DNA of 64,000 nt. It comes from Vanilla planifolia. Lineage: Eukaryota > Streptophyta > Magnoliopsida > Asparagales > Orchidaceae. Position 1 is the first letter of the stretch. Each line of letters begins with the position of its first letter. A program made the translations under genes and the position numbers. The notes beneath the pieces were generated by a model. That model saw only the letters and a program-made list of their open reading frames with translations, did no database searches and was not told the DNA's origin. The DNA is taken from assembly GCA_023846275.1 (NCBI GenBank), contig JAIUJO010000184.1:872139-936138 (forward strand), in the 5' to 3' direction. Positions 25,560-40,500 of this stretch are shown one piece after another.

Positions 25560-26395
25560 AGCCAGGCCATCTTTAGGAAACAAAGCATGAAAATTAGTTT
25601 GTAGTCCTAGTGATCAACAAATTATTGGAAACAAATGAGTATTCAAAAATATATTAGATAAAAATGAAGTGATAATTAAAGACAAAGCTAGAATTTATAC
25701 TAATTGTTATGATCAGGCTGAGGGGATTGATTTGTGGAGTTATTTATCCCCACAGCAAAATTTGAGGCCTTTCAACCTCTCTTTTCCTATTCATGTCATA
25801 AAACTTCTACATACTTTCAAATGAATGTAAAAAGTGTATTTTTAAATGAGATAATGGAAGAATGTGTGTATGAAAATAACATGGGGGTTTTGAGACCCAT
25901 GCACATGTGATTATGTCCATATGCTTAAAAATGCACTTTTTGACCATAAGAAATCACCCTTTGAATGGTATTACATATTAAGTAATTATTTTGTTGACAG
26001 TGAATTTTTGATAGGAAAAGTACATACAATGTGATTCCTAAAAATATGCTTAGACAAATTAGTAACTTAAAAATATGGGAGTTTAAGATGAGTATGGTAG
26101 GTGGGATCTCTTTCATTATAAGTTAGGCAAATAAAAAAAATAAGATTTTGATTTCACAAACTAACTATTTAAATGAATTATTTGAGAACTTTTGGTATAA
26201 AAATATAAAACAAAAAGGGGTTCTAATGAAACAATTTATTCATTTAGACTAAAAAGAAAATGAGAAATGTACTGGACAATACTTTATAGAGGTCTTATTT
26301 AATGTGAAATTGAATATACATCTTATTTAATGTTTTCTTATCTACTAGATTCTAATCAAATCCTAAGAAAAGCCATCTAAAGACAACTAAATTAA
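25560..26395 (+). pseudogene. Copia reverse transcriptase pseudogene lacking the YVDD block
   Basis: RT copies element RNA to DNA. Frames near 25,625-25,870 read IIGNK, stop, VFKNILDKNEVIIKDKARI and later MNVKSVFLNEIMEECVYEN; both are close to the copia RT start, including the (M)DVKSAFLNG block, where Asp is Asn. Further blocks are GFETHAH (about 25,890), LKNALFDHKKSPFEWYYILS (about 25,923) and FKMSMVGGIS (about 26,085). Between the last two the usual YVDD catalytic block is absent and the spacing is shorter than expected, so it looks deleted. YILFNVFLSTRF then SNPKKSHLK near 26,320-26,380 is the RT C-terminal end. Confidence 0.87.
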
Positions 26396-27018
26396 CCTTG
26401 AAATTTTCATTTTTAATACCTTTTACCATAATAATATTTTTTTATTACATTTTTGTCTAAACCATTATGGGTTACCATCACAATAAGTGATCATATTGTA
26501 AGGTCACCCTTGTGATTAATACCTAATTTTATAATGTTTAACACTTTATTCTATGAGCTTGTTTATCATAAAGCAAGTTTAGTTTTAAAGAGCAAGCAAC
26601 TAACCCTTAAAGAAGGTGAATTTGTTGTCAAGGAACTATGTAGGGTTTAACAAGCTTCTAGAATTACAGACGTGCTATTCTATTTTGATAAGGTTTTTTT
26701 TATACAAAATAAAACATTTAGCTAGTTGATTATAAGCACTATCTATTCATATCAACTTCAAATCGTACTCAAGCATCTAAGTCTTTCGCCATCTCCTTGA
26801 TTTAGCTAACAAATAAGATTCCATTTTTCAATCCCTCCAATGTTTCGTTGGTTAAATACAAATTATGCATCCTAGGAAAAATTTATGTTAAATGAATTGT
26901 TAAAGTGCAAACTCTCATGACGAGCAAGCTTGAGTAGCAGCCACTAGCAATCTTCATGTTAGATGATTATCAGGAAAAAATTGAATCGATCTTCATGATA
27001 CTACATTCCTGAACATGA
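26396..27018 (+). other. Copia 3' internal region, RNase H not readable
   Basis: This should hold the RNase H domain and any 3' non-coding region. I can read an LTLKEGEFVVKELCRV-like run near 26,597-26,645 but cannot assign it to RNase H or to an envelope-like frame. The rest is AT-rich with stops in every frame. Confidence 0.4.
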
Positions 27019-27048
27019 TGGAGTAAAGAAAAAGTTCAAGCTAGGGGG
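27019..27048 (+). other. Probable copia polypurine tract
   Basis: gatggagtaaagaaaaag is followed after a short gap by ctaggggg, just upstream of the right LTR. A purine-rich run at this place is where plus-strand DNA synthesis starts in LTR elements. It is interrupted by pyrimidines, so the call is positional. Confidence 0.5.
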
Positions 27049-28563
27049 CACTTCAACTAAGTTTGCATATTTGTTTGGTTTGATCCATAGTAACCTGTAT
27101 CAATCAACTAGGCCCAATTTATGAAATCACAAGCACACAGGCTGGGAGCCAACCTCTATTTGGCTCACATATAACACCCACCTAAATCATTATAAAATGG
27201 AAATTGTTTTTCTATTTTTATAATGTAGGACTATTCTTTAGGTTCTTATCTACGTCAAAAATTAGGATTGACTTAGCACTATCTAATCACAAATTTTTGT
27301 GATCTCACGATAGAGACTAACTCTACATTTAAAAGTAGTGATCATGATCCATCCTTATCTTCCTTTAATTTCCTCCCATACGATCAATGATTAGACATCT
27401 AGAATCTTACATGCCTTTATATCTTGCTTCTACACTTTCATAGTATAACAAAGCATAAGTCTAGCTTCATTAGATGACTTTATTTATTTCTAATTTTTGA
27501 AATATTTATCTTTGAATCTTCTAGCTTAAAATTGTCAACTTTTAGTCTTATGACTATGATAATTCCTGATGTAATCATTGATTAATGGAAGGATTCAAGT
27601 GTTAACTAGTTTGATTAATGGGCTCATATCTAAACCTTCTTGATCTAATGTTCTAACTCATCATCTTGCACTATTTTTTATATAATAGTCCAAAGCTTCT
27701 CTGATTTAATCTAGTAGATCAAATCCATCCTTCAAAATGATAGATTTCTTAACTATTGTATTAACCATTTATGAAAATTTATTTTAAGCCTTTTAGAGAA
27801 GTCATTTAAGGTTTTTAATAGTAGCTTCCAAAATAGCTAATTAACACCTTCTATTGTCTATACTAAGAATGTTTTTATAAATACCTAACCAATTAAAATA
27901 AAATGACTAATGAATATGAATCAATCTTTCAGATCTTAATAAAGCACAACTCAATATTCTACTAGCATCAATACTATTAAAAGCACGTATGCCCTATTCT
28001 TCTTAAATAATCAAATTGTTTCAACTAAACTTTGCACCTCCCAACTTTAAATTTCTCATCTTCTTCTTACTTTTAAGCTTGTTGCACCTTATTTCATTAA
28101 ACATCAAGAATAAAAAATTATGCAAATTTATCAGAATTTTTATCTTTTTTTCCTTTTCTATTAGCATGGGTGGCCTGGCATTTGTGAAAGTCAAAGTTTA
28201 GTTTGATCTCATTAAAAGTTGAGTTAGAGACGAGATTGTAAGAGCTTAGGTTGTAGTTCAACACATAAGAGCTCGCCGATTGGAGGTAAATTGTAAGAAA
28301 ATATCTCAAGTTGTGAACCTTTTTAGTTTTCTTTTTTCTTACAATGATTGGGGTGGATGTATTTCTAATTTTAATTAAACCACTTAAAAATAATACTAAC
28401 TCGTTATAATTTTTAACCCCATTTTTAGTTATATATAAAGATAAGGCTTTCTATGAACATATTATTAGGTTTAGAAAATCAATGTAATAAAATATTACTT
28501 TAAAGTCCACGATTCAATGTCCTCCCCTCATATGGTATCCGCATACTAGTTTTAACTTTAACA
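27049..28563 (+). repeat. Right (3') LTR of the copia element
   Basis: The end is firm: it aligns with the left LTR remnant and terminates ttaaca at 28,563. The part from about 27,750 also aligns with the solo LTR in each LINE unit, sharing taccta/tactta-accaat, aatgaa-aagaatcaatct, ggcatttgtgaaagtc, a caagttgtgaacc-like run and ggtggatgtatt. The start is uncertain: I see no clear TG start and place it after the purine tract. Short open frames here on either strand (28,016-28,201 and 28,118-28,309) are LTR sequence and not genes. Confidence 0.75.
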
Positions 28564-31500
28564 TCATAGAATAGAGAATAAAATTGACATTACAATATAA
28601 TGAAATCATTATAAGAAATTTGAAGAAGTTATGTAAATTGGGTTGCAAAGATGAGTTCCACAACATGAAGAGATTGAGTTTAACATCATTTTCTAGGAAA
28701 TTAGATGAGAATAAAAAAGACTCATGGAATATTCCTATTATAATCAAATAATTAAAAAATTTACAGTAATCGATATTTAATTATAGAGTTTCACTGAGAC
28801 AAATATAATGATGTTTGTTTTGTCAAGATAGATCATAATTAGAATTATCATGAACAAAAAAATTAAATAAGCATAAATACTAATAAAATAGTATTTTTAT
28901 AATGAGTAAACAAATATCAGTTCTAAAATAAGAGAAAATGAAACAATGTAATATAACTAAATCAAAGAAATCAGTTGGTCAAACAAGTACATATTTAGAG
29001 TAACATAGTAATACAATCAAATAAAAAAAGTTTTAAAAAAAGAGACAAATTATGCAAAAAATCACATTTCATGACACTAAAAAGGATATGTGCAACATCA
29101 TCAATCATAAAATTAGGTAGAAAAGATAAAAGTCTAGTTAAGCACCCTTAATGATATAAAATAATAAAAAAAATATGAAAATGAATATTTTGGAAAATGG
29201 TACTCATCTTTCACTATTCTAATGATGATTGTTTTTCTAAATCAAATCTCATTCATAAATAACTACAAATTACCAAATTAAATAAGCATAAATAATAAAA
29301 AATCACTATTATAATATCAAGTAAATAAATATTTAACCTAAAATGAGACAAGCTTAAGCTATATAATAAAGCTAAAAAATATCTAATATGCAAATGATAT
29401 GAGATTTTGTGTTACATATCAATATATCCTAATCAAAAAATTATTTAAAGGAATAAGATAAATTATATAAGAGTGTTGCATTCCAAGATAATGAGGAGAT
29501 TGAGTGTAATACCTTTGATCATCAAATGAAGTACAAATCAATATATCTTGAAAAGCATGCAAAACAACACTTGTTTCATCTCCATCAAACCTAGTAATAG
29601 AATGAATAAAAAGTAAATAATAGAAATAATAACAAGATGATATTTATAAATTATGTAAATATATATTAAAGAAAAAAGATAAATTCAAGTAATATAATAT
29701 GACCAAGTGATAGAAATGTAAAGGTCAAATAAAAAGAAATTAGAGTTTCACCATATAATAACAAATGAAAATGAGAAACTTTAAGAAATGAGACAAATGA
29801 TATATGAAAGTTGCATTCTAGAAACTAAAGAATTTGGGTGTAACACAATCTATTACTAAATTATGTACTAATCAAAATATCTCATAAAATATGTCTAATA
29901 AAATAAAATTATATTTTTTTTTTATAATTTAATGTTTATTTAGAAAGGGCTCACTCAGATATATCGAATGATATTTATTTTATCTTAATAAAAGAACATT
30001 TGTAATTACGAACAACAAGAAAATCAATAAACATAAACAGTAATAAACTATTATTTTCATATTAAGTAAATAAATATAAATACTAAATCGAGAGAAACCA
30101 AAGTAGCATAATATAACTAAATAAAAGACTGATATGAGCCAAATAAGAGGAGATTTAGAGATTCATAGTTATATAACTAAATCAAAGAAAAACATTTAAA
30201 GAAATGGGGCAAATTAGATAAGAAATATGCATTCTAAAATAGTAAGAAGATTGAGTATAACATCATTTAACATTAATTCTAGCACAAGTTTAAATATCCC
30301 ACAAAGCATGCCTAATAAAATAAAATAATAATAAAAGTAAACATTTAAATTGATAGTGTTCATCAAGATTATTTTAATGATACTACTTTCATATATTAGA
30401 GCTGATTTAAAATTAGAATGAACTATAAAAGTCAATAACCATAAATAGTAATAAACATTACTATAATATTAAGTAAATAAATATTAAATTTGTTATGAAA
30501 TTAATCAAACTAATATAGCATAACCAAGTAAAGGATATTTGAAGAATAAATTATATGAGATTTTGAGTCTCATATTAAAATAAAAAAATCAAAGAAAATA
30601 ATTTAAAGAAAAGACATAAATTGCATAAGACAATTGCATTACTAAAAAAATCAAGAAATCGATTGTAACAACCTTAATGAGCAAAAATGGCATGAATTGA
30701 AATGTCAGGTAAAGATTTATAAGAATACTAAAATGTTAAAAAAATATAAATATAAAAAAAATTTATTGGATTAGTCATATGGAGTTAATTAAAATTAAAT
30801 TGTTTTCATCTCATTGAAACCTCAGTTGGAACTATTATGAATAATAAAATAAGCAAGAATAAATAAAATTAAATCATTATCATAATTCTAAGTAAAAATA
30901 TATTAAAGCTAAAAGGACATAACTTGAAGCAACGTAATATAAACCAATTAAAGAATTGTAAAGTCCAAATGAGATGATACTTGTGAGGCATAGAAAAATA
31001 ACTTATCAAAGAAAAAAAGTTTATTGAATGAGGTAAATTATGGAAGAATGTTTCATTCCATGATGCAAAGGATAATTGGACTATTATTTTGAATGATTAA
31101 ATCAGATATGAATTGAGTTTTCTCATGAACTATCCAAAAACTCTAGAATATAAATTATTTAAAAATACAACAATAAAGATTTTAATTAGATAAAACTAAT
31201 CAAGACAGTTTTAATGACACTTCTTTATATTGGTTAGACCCCTAGAATTATAGTAAAGCACCAATTAAAAAGAATAAATAAAAGAAAATTATTATTTTTA
31301 TATTATGGACACTAAGAACAAAACAAAAAAGATAAATATTAATTAATGCGATAGTAGATTCAGAGATATATATTGATACAATCAAACTAAAGAATACATT
31401 TTTATTAATGAGATAAATTATAAATGAATGTTGGATTCCAAGGTATTTAGAAGGTAAACATTAGCATCGTTATTTATCCTGTCTGGCATGAATCAAAATA

Positions 31501-34500
31501 TCTATGCCAAAACTAAAAGAATCAATTTGATAAAATTAAAAAATATAATTCTAATTGGATAGAGCACATCCAAATAAGCATAATGATGTTTTATAGTCTC
31601 CATTAGATCTCGTTCAAAATAACTATTTTTATTGAATTAAATATGAACAAATAATAATAATTTAGTATTTCAATATTAAGTTAATATATATTAATATTGA
31701 GATGAGACAAATTAAAGTAATAAAACAAAACAAAGTCAAAGATACATAACGGTTAAATAAGAAGTGATTTAGAGTTGTATAGTATTATAAGTAAATTAAA
31801 TAAAAATTTTGAGGGAGTGAGATGTACTATATAGGAAAATTGAATTTATGATACTACGAAGGTGTAGCATAAAACCCTCAAATGCCAACAAAAACATAAA
31901 TCAAAATATCCCATAAAAGGTGCAAAAAAACGAAAGTAAAATATTTCAAATAAAAAAATAATATTTAAATGGATGGAGCTCATTAAGACGATCTCATGGC
32001 ATTTACTCATCACCATCATACCTTGTTTAGATGTACTATGAATTATGGAATAAAATAAGTTAAAATATTATTAAATTATTTTTTTGACATTAAGAAGACA
32101 TATATTAAAGTTAAAATGAGATAATTTAAAGTAACCTTATTTAAATAAATCAAAGTAATATATGGGTCACATAGGAGGAGCATTTACTTCCATAGTGACA
32201 TTACATTATCAAATAGAAATATTTGAAGAAATTTGATAAATTACATGGTGAATTCGTTTCTAAGATCCTAAGGGGATTGAGTGTATCATCATTGATCATC
32301 AAATAAGGTATTAATAAAATAACTCATAATGCATGCTAAAAATCTAGAAAGTAAAATATTTCAAATTACTAAAACGAATATTTAGTTGGATGAAGCTCAT
32401 CGAAATGAGTCTAATGACATATGTTTCATCTAAGTTAAACCTTTTCTACAATTAATACAATTTTTAAAGAAAATAAGAATAGAAAAAATAAATTATCAAT
32501 TTAATAATAAGTAAATCTAATAGTAAAACAAAAAAGAGATATATTAAAGCTATGTCATATTACCAAATCAAAGACATGTAAAGCTCACACATTAGAAAAG
32601 TTAGAGTTACAAGCTAACGTAAGAAAATCAAAGCATAAAATTTAAAGAAATGAGACAAATTATAAGAGAAATTTGTATTCCAAGATACTAAGAGATGTCG
32701 CATAACATCCTTAATCGACAAATCCACTACAAATATAAATGCCTTGTAAGCCATCCATGGAAATAAACCATTTCAAAATATTAAAACAAATCTTTAATTT
32801 GAAACTCAAGTCGTGCTCAATTATGTTACTTTCACCTTAATTAAATGTTGTGTGGAATTACTATAAACTATAAACATAGGTAAGCTTAAATAACATTACA
32901 TTATTATTTTAATATTTAACAAATATATATTAGAGGTAGAATGAGATAAATTGAATCAATGTAGTATAACAAAAATCGTAAAAGTCTAAAGGGGGAGAAT
33001 TATAGTTTCATACTAACATAACCAAATCAAACAAAAAAATTGAACAAATGTTGTAAATAATTTTGGATAGATAAATTTGAAGATAATTAAGAGATAGTGT
33101 GCAACATCCTGAACAATCAAATAAGGAAAGAATTGGAATGACTCATAAAACATGTCCAAATTAAAGAAAATAAAATAATTAGGAATATAAAAATAAAATA
33201 AATATGATAGAGCTCATTTAGATTAGTCTAATGATATTTCTTTGATCTTGATGATGCCGCATTTAAAATTACTAGTAATTAAAAATTCAAGAAATTTATA
33301 ATTAATTAATTTTAAATAAATATATATGAAAGCCCAAATATGGAAAATTGAGAAAATATAATATAATAGAATCAAAATGATGCAAATGCTAAATGAGTGG
33401 AGAATTAATATTTCATAGTAATATAACAAAATTAAAGTAAAATATTAAAAGTAAGACAACTAATACTCAAAATTTCCATTCCAAAATGCTAAGCAAATAC
33501 GGAGCAACATCCTCAATCATTAAATTTAGGAAAAATCGAAGTATCTAATACAGCATAAAAAACACTATCATAACCTACTTTAAAAAATATAGAAAATAAG
33601 TATTTAAATAAATAGAGCTCATCATGATGTGTCCAATATCCTTGTTTCATCTGTATAGGACATAGATTTATATTATTATGAATCACCAAAATATTTAAGA
33701 TTGAATTATTGTAAACTATTTTTTTAATATTAAGTAAAGATATTCTAAAAATAGAGTAGAATAAATTAAAGAACTAAAATATAAATAAATCAAAATGATG
33801 TAAAGGAAAAAATCTATGTGATTGAGAATTTCATGGTAATATTATAAAAATAAAGTGAAATCTTTTTTTTAAAAGGTGATAAATTGTTCAAGAAGTTTAA
33901 TTCTAAGATAATGAGGTGATCGTGTATAACTTTTTTAATCATTAAATTAGGTATGAATTGAAATTTCTTGTGAAGTATGAAAAATCCTACCAAATAAAAT
34001 ATTTTACATAAGAAAATAAATAATAAATTAGATAAAGCACATCTAGATGAATCTAACTATATTAATTCTCCCTTGATGAGACATGGTTTAGATTAACTAT
34101 GAATTATAAAAATAATTAGACATAAAATTATAAATTATTATTTTGTTATTAAGTAAATTTACAATAAATTTGAAATGAAACAAACTAATGCAATATACTA
34201 TATGCAAAAGAAAGCATTGCAAAAGTAGCATGATCATAGAATTAGGGTTTTGTAATGCAAAATTAAAATGAAATTTTTACCAAATGACATAAATTTTTCT
34301 TGAAGGTTTCATTCTATGATATTAAAGATATTGAGCATAAAAACCTTTTTGCAAAATGCTATAAATAAAATATCTCATTAACCATGCAAATATTAACAAA
34401 AAAAAGTACTTCAAACCATAGAAATGATTTTTTTAATAAGATATAGCTTGTCAAGATGACACAATGACATTATTTTCATCACATTTAGACAATTTCTAGA

Positions 34501-37500
34501 ATAGCTATGAATTATTAGAGCCAATAAGCAATAATAATAATAAATTATTTCTTCAGAATAAAGTAAATATATATTAAAACTAAAATAAAATGAGCTGATG
34601 GAAAGTAATATAACTTTTTCAATGATATGTAACGATTGAACAAGAATAGATATAGAATTACATGGTAATATAAGAAAATTAAAGTAAAAAGGTAAAACAA
34701 TAAGATGAATTATATAAGAAAGTTCCATTCAAACTTACTAATGAGATCTAGTGTAGAATCCTCGATTGTCAAATAGAGTACAAATGAAAATGTCTCTTAA
34801 GTTTGAAGAAAACTTAGGAATTTCAATATTAAAAATTATAAAAATTAATCGATAATTAGGTAGCCCTCATCGAGATGAACATGGCAACCTTTATTTCATC
34901 GCCATTAAACCATATTTTGAATTATTACAAATAACCAAACAATTATAAATTATTATTTCATATTAAGTAAGCTTAATTAATGTTAAAATTTAATAAATTG
35001 AGGTAACATTATATTACAAAGTCGAAGTGGTGTAAGGGTTACCCAAGAGGACAATCAAAGTTTCATTTTGATATGACCATATCAATTTGAAAATTTGAAC
35101 GAATGAGATTAAATAAATAAGAAAGCAACATTCTAAGATGCTAAGGAGGTCAATTATAACATCCTCAGTCATGAAATAATTTTTGAATAAACACAGCTTG
35201 TTAAATATCAAAAAACCCAAGAAATGAATTTTTTCAAAAAAAATACTTAATTTGATGGACAAACTTAAGACAAATTTAAAAATGTTTTTTTTCATCTCGA
35301 TCAGTCCACATTCAGAACTACTAAGAAAGAAATAAATTAAATAATCACAAATAAAAATAAATTAATAATATACTTGAAATGAGATAAATTAAAGAAAGTA
35401 ATTTGTCTGAAACTAAATATTGTAAGGTTCACACTAGAGGAGAAATTGAATTATTGAAATGAAACCAATTCGAAGAAAAAACTTTGATGAATTTGGAAAT
35501 TGCATCTAAAAGTTCAATTAGATGATTCTAAGGTGACGTAGTGTACCATCCTTGACTATTAAACTTAGTATAAATCAAAATATCTGTTAAAAAATTCTAC
35601 AATATAAATTAAATTATTTAAAAATACTAAAATGCTGTTTAATTGATTCGATATTGTTAAGACAATTCTGGCAAAGTTTTTCATCTAGATTGAATGTTTT
35701 TTAGAATTATTATTAGATACAAATTAAATAAGAATAAATATAGTAAATTATTTATTAATATTAACTAATTAAATAATAAAAATTAAAATATATAATTTAT
35801 AATAATGTAATTAAACCAAATCAAAGTGATATAAAGCTAACATGAGATAAAATGATGTTATGTAATATAACAAAATCTAGGAAAATTTAATGGTTATGGA
35901 GAGGACCTTTAGAGCTACACAGCGATATAAGAAAATTAAACCAAAAATTAAAAAGTTATAAATCTACATGTGTCATAAAACATGTAAAAACCTTAAAAAA
36001 TAAAAAAATATATTTAATAATATAAGAGTGAAACATTTTATTACATAAAGCTCACTAAGGTAACCTCATAATTGTTTCAACTCAATTAAAGCTTTTTTAA
36101 AATTATTATGAATCATGATAGAAATTAGAAATAATCAGTATGAAATTAATATTTTCATATTAAGTATATATTAAAGCTCAAATTTGATAAATTGAAGGAA
36201 CATAATATACCAATCCAAGGACATTAAAATGTAAAAAAAAATATGAGATTTGGAAATCCATATTAATATAAAATATCAAAGAAAACAATTTGAATGATTA
36301 TGATAAATTTTCATAAAATAGGCATTCTAAGTTGGTAAAAACATCAAGTGTTTTAATTTCAATCACTAAACTAAGTATAAATTTTGTTTCCTCATGAAGT
36401 ATATAAAAATCTTAAATAAAATAATTAAAAATTTAATAATTAATATTCAATTAGATAAAGCTCATTATGATGAGTGTAACTACATTTTCTATATCAAATG
36501 GTCCTCATTTGGAATTATTACAAATTAATGAATTAAAAAAAGAAATAAATAACTATTTATTTTAACATTAAGTGTATTTATATAAAAGTTCAAAAGAGAT
36601 AAATTGAATAATTATCACATAATAAAATTGAAGACATGCAATGGTCACATTAAACGAGATTTATAGTTACATAGTAACATAATCAGATGAAAAAAATTAA
36701 GTAATAAGAAAAATTTCACAACAAAGTTGAATTGTCAAAATATAAAATTGTCAAGTGTGACATCTTCACTCATCTAATCTGGTATTAATTAAAATTCTCA
36801 CGAATAAGCAAAAGCTAAAGAAATAAATTATTTAAAATTATTAAAATTAATATTTAATTAGGTAAGCCTCATCCAAATAAGTCCAATGACAATTTGTTCA
36901 TCTTTATAAGACAATGTTGGAATTACTAAAAATTATAAAATTGCATATAAATAATAAAAAGGGCTAAATATTTATTGAAGGTTAAATGTGTGAAATTGAA
37001 TCAATGTATAATTGAATTAAATTTGCATAGTAAGATAACAAAATTAAAAAAACATAATTTGAATAATATTAGATAAATTGCATAGAGTAGTTACATTCTA
37101 ACAAATTAAAGTGTTGCATAACAACCTTGAACATCAAATCAAGATCAAATCAAAATTTGTCAATAAACATGGCAGCAAAAATATGTTATGCAAACAAATA
37201 ATTTATTGTAATATTATGCAAACATATATCAAAGTGATATGAAGTTCATCAAATTTTATTCTAATATTATGCAAACATATATCAAAGTGATATGAAGTTT
37301 ATATGATAAGGGAATTTGTGTTTCATTGTTATATAACCATATAAAATAAACAATTTGAAGAAATGATAAAAATCATGCAAAAAAAAAAATATTTAAGATA
37401 CTTAGAGGATCAGATGTAACGTCCTTGACTAAATCACGTTTGGCTCAAAAGATCTTATAAAGCATGCTGAAATGATAGAAAGAAAAAAATATTGAAAAAT

Positions 37501-40500
37501 AATAAAATTAATAGTTAGATGGATGGAAATAGTTAAACTAAGTCTAAAGATGTTTGCTTCATCTCAATAATATCTTAATTAGATTAATTTAGAATTACTA
37601 ATAAAATAAAATAAAATAAATAGTAATTCATTATTATTTTAAAATCAAGTAAATATATATTAAAACTAAAATGAGAAAAAATTAAACTAATATAATCTAA
37701 CCAAATCAAATACATATAAAGGTCACATAATAGAAAATTTAGTGTTAAATAGTAATGTAAAAAAATGAATGGATATAATTTAAAGAATCAACATAAATTA
37801 TATAGAATGGTTGCTTCCAATACCACTATGGAGCTCACAAATAACAATCTTGATCAATGAATCAGATACAGGTGAAAATATCTTGTAAAGCATGCCAAAA
37901 CCCTAAAAAACTAAAAAATTAAGAAATATTAAAAAAATCTTTAATTTGATAGACCTATTATGCAGGACCAATCTTTTTTATTTTATATCTATCAAATGCC
38001 ATTTGGAATTAATATTAGTTTCCAAAGTAAGCAAGTATAAATAACAACAAATTTTTATTTTAGTATTAACAAAATTTGTGTTGAAGTTGAAATATCATAA
38101 ATTTAATCAATGTGACATAATTAAATCGAGGAATTATTAAGTTCACACTATAAGAGATTTTATGTTTCACAATAATATAACCACGTCAAAATAAATAAAT
38201 TCAAGAAATGAGTTAAATTGCATGAGATAGTTGTATTCCAAGATATTAAGAGAGCAAGTGTAATATCCTTGATCATCAAATAGAATATCAATCAAAATAT
38301 CTTTTGAATCATGGAAAAGTCCTCAAAAATAAATTATTAAAAAATAATAAGAATCAATATTCAATAAGACCGAGTTCATGGAGATGTGTCCAACGACAAA
38401 TGTTTTTATCTCGATAGAAACTTCAAAGGAATTAATATGAATTGTAAAATTTAAAATCTGTAAATATAATTAATTTAAATTAATATTTATTAAATCTAAA
38501 ATGAGATAAATTAATATAACATAATATAATTAAATCAATGTGATACGAATTTAAAAAGAGTGGAGAATTAGAGTTTCATAGTCACACAACAAAATTAAAG
38601 AAAAACATTTTATGAACAGAGATATGTTGCATAGGAACATTGCATCCAAAAATACTAAGGAGGTTAGCTGCAACATCCTTGATGATTAAATTAAATTCAA
38701 ATTAAAATGCATAGTAATTCATAGTGAAACAAAATTTAAAAAAGTTTCAAAACATTTAAAAATAATTAATAAATTTTATAGAGTTTGTCAAGTCATGTGC
38801 AAAAATACTTTTTTGCCACGATTGAATCTTGTTTGGAACTACTTTAATTCACAAAATTATATTAGAGTAAATTATAAAAAAAACTTTTGACAGTAACTAA
38901 ACACATTATGATGCTAAACTAAGATAATGTAAACTCAACAAATAAAAGCAAAACATTTGAAGAGTTTAAAATTACAAAGTAATATAATGAAATAAAAGAA
39001 AAAAAAGGTTGAAAATTTAATAAATTATACAAAAACTTGAATTCAAGGTACCAAGCAAATGGAGTCTAACATTCTTAATCATCAAATCAAGATGAGCCAG
39101 AAAACCTTGTAAAACCTTAGAAAATAAAATAATTTAATTTTAAAAAGAGACTATTACATCAAAAAGATCTAATTGAGATGAAGTCAATGATTTTTGTATC
39201 AACTTAATGGTACTTCATTTTTAATAATTATGACTTACAAAAGCAATAAAATATAAAAAATAATAAATTATTATTTTAAAATCTGGCAAATTTATATTAA
39301 GGTTAAAATGAAATAAATTGAAGCAATGTACTTTATTGAAATCAATTTTTTTTTAAAATTTCACATACAAATAGAATTAGAGTTTCATAATAATATGGTC
39401 AATTGAAAAGAAAAAATTAAACAAATGTAGTTATTTTTATAAGTAGAATTTCAAGATACAAAATTGTTCAAGTGTGACATTCTCATTCATGAAATAAAGT
39501 ACAAATCAAAATATGTTAATGAATACAAACAAAATAACAAAGTAGTTCTAAAATTATAATATTAAAAATTTATTGAGATAAAATTGATAAAGAAAAATTT
39601 AATGAAGTTGTTAATCTCAATCAGATCTTGTTTGGAATTACTATGAATCACCAAAGTATATAAGCTTAAATGAATATAATTTATTATTTTAATTTTTAGT
39701 AAACATATCATAAGATTAAAATGAGATAAATTAGAGCAATGTAACATAAAAAATTAAAATATTATTGAGATCACACTATATGATATTTGTTATTACATAA
39801 TAGCACAAACTAAACAAAAGCCAAAAATATGAAAAATCATTTAATTTTTATAAGGATTTTAATTCCAAGATATGAAAGAAATCTAGTATATTATTCTATA
39901 TCATTAAATTAGGTATAAATTTAAATGACACAAACCTTTTAGAATCTCTCAAAAAAACATTCAAAATTTTAGGAAAAAATATTTATTTTGGTAAACCTCA
40001 TTTAGTTGAATCTAATGGTTGTTTATCTTCGTTATTCCCCATTTAAATTTACTTTGAATTACAAAATTAATTAGACATAAATAATTGTAATTATTTATTT
40101 TAATATTAAATAAAATATAATATGTCTAAGATAAGAAATATTGAATTATTGTAATATAACCAAGCCAAAATAATATAAAAATGGAATAACAAGAAAATTA
40201 GAGTTCCATTGTATTACAAATAAATATGTCCCAAAATATTTAAGAAATGAGAAAAATAATTTGGGAACGTTTTATACCAATATACTACAAGATTGAGTGA
40301 AACATATTTTTTATCAAAATATGTTCAAGTTGAAATGTATAACAAAGCTTAGCAAAAGGAAAAAAATGAAAAGGAGTAATATTTTAAAATAATTATCTAA
40401 TTTGGTAAACCTTATCAGGACAACTCCAATGAGATTTTTTTTCTCTGTTAGACCCCATTACAAAATTTTTCTTTACCAAAGTAAAAAAATATTAATAATT

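Larger units (their letters stand above)
22149..28563 (+). mobile_element. Degenerate Ty1/copia LTR retrotransposon
   Basis: A near-complete but dead copia element on the + strand. In order: an LTR 3' end, a primer-binding site, gag with a zinc knuckle, an aspartic protease motif, a gag-pre-integrase segment, integrase, reverse transcriptase, a purine-rich tract and a long 3' LTR. Integrase before RT is diagnostic of copia rather than gypsy. The protein similarity I can read (gag UBN2-like segment, integrase, RT) resembles the SIRE/Maximus-type copia elements; that lineage call is inference. All reading frames carry many stops and shifts. The left LTR keeps only about 85 bp while the right one is at least about 800 bp, so the 5' end is truncated and no target-site duplication can be checked. 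Confidence 0.9.

Noticed and set aside
34411-35295. Hydrophobic open frames of 105 and 93 codons on the minus strand
   Set aside because: They are AT-rich satellite sequence. Neighbouring monomers do not keep the frame, and the hydrophobic bias comes from T-rich codons.
37209-37315. CRISPR-like direct repeats
   Set aside because: There are only two repeats with a 15-base gap, in a eukaryotic satellite. It is a local tandem duplication.
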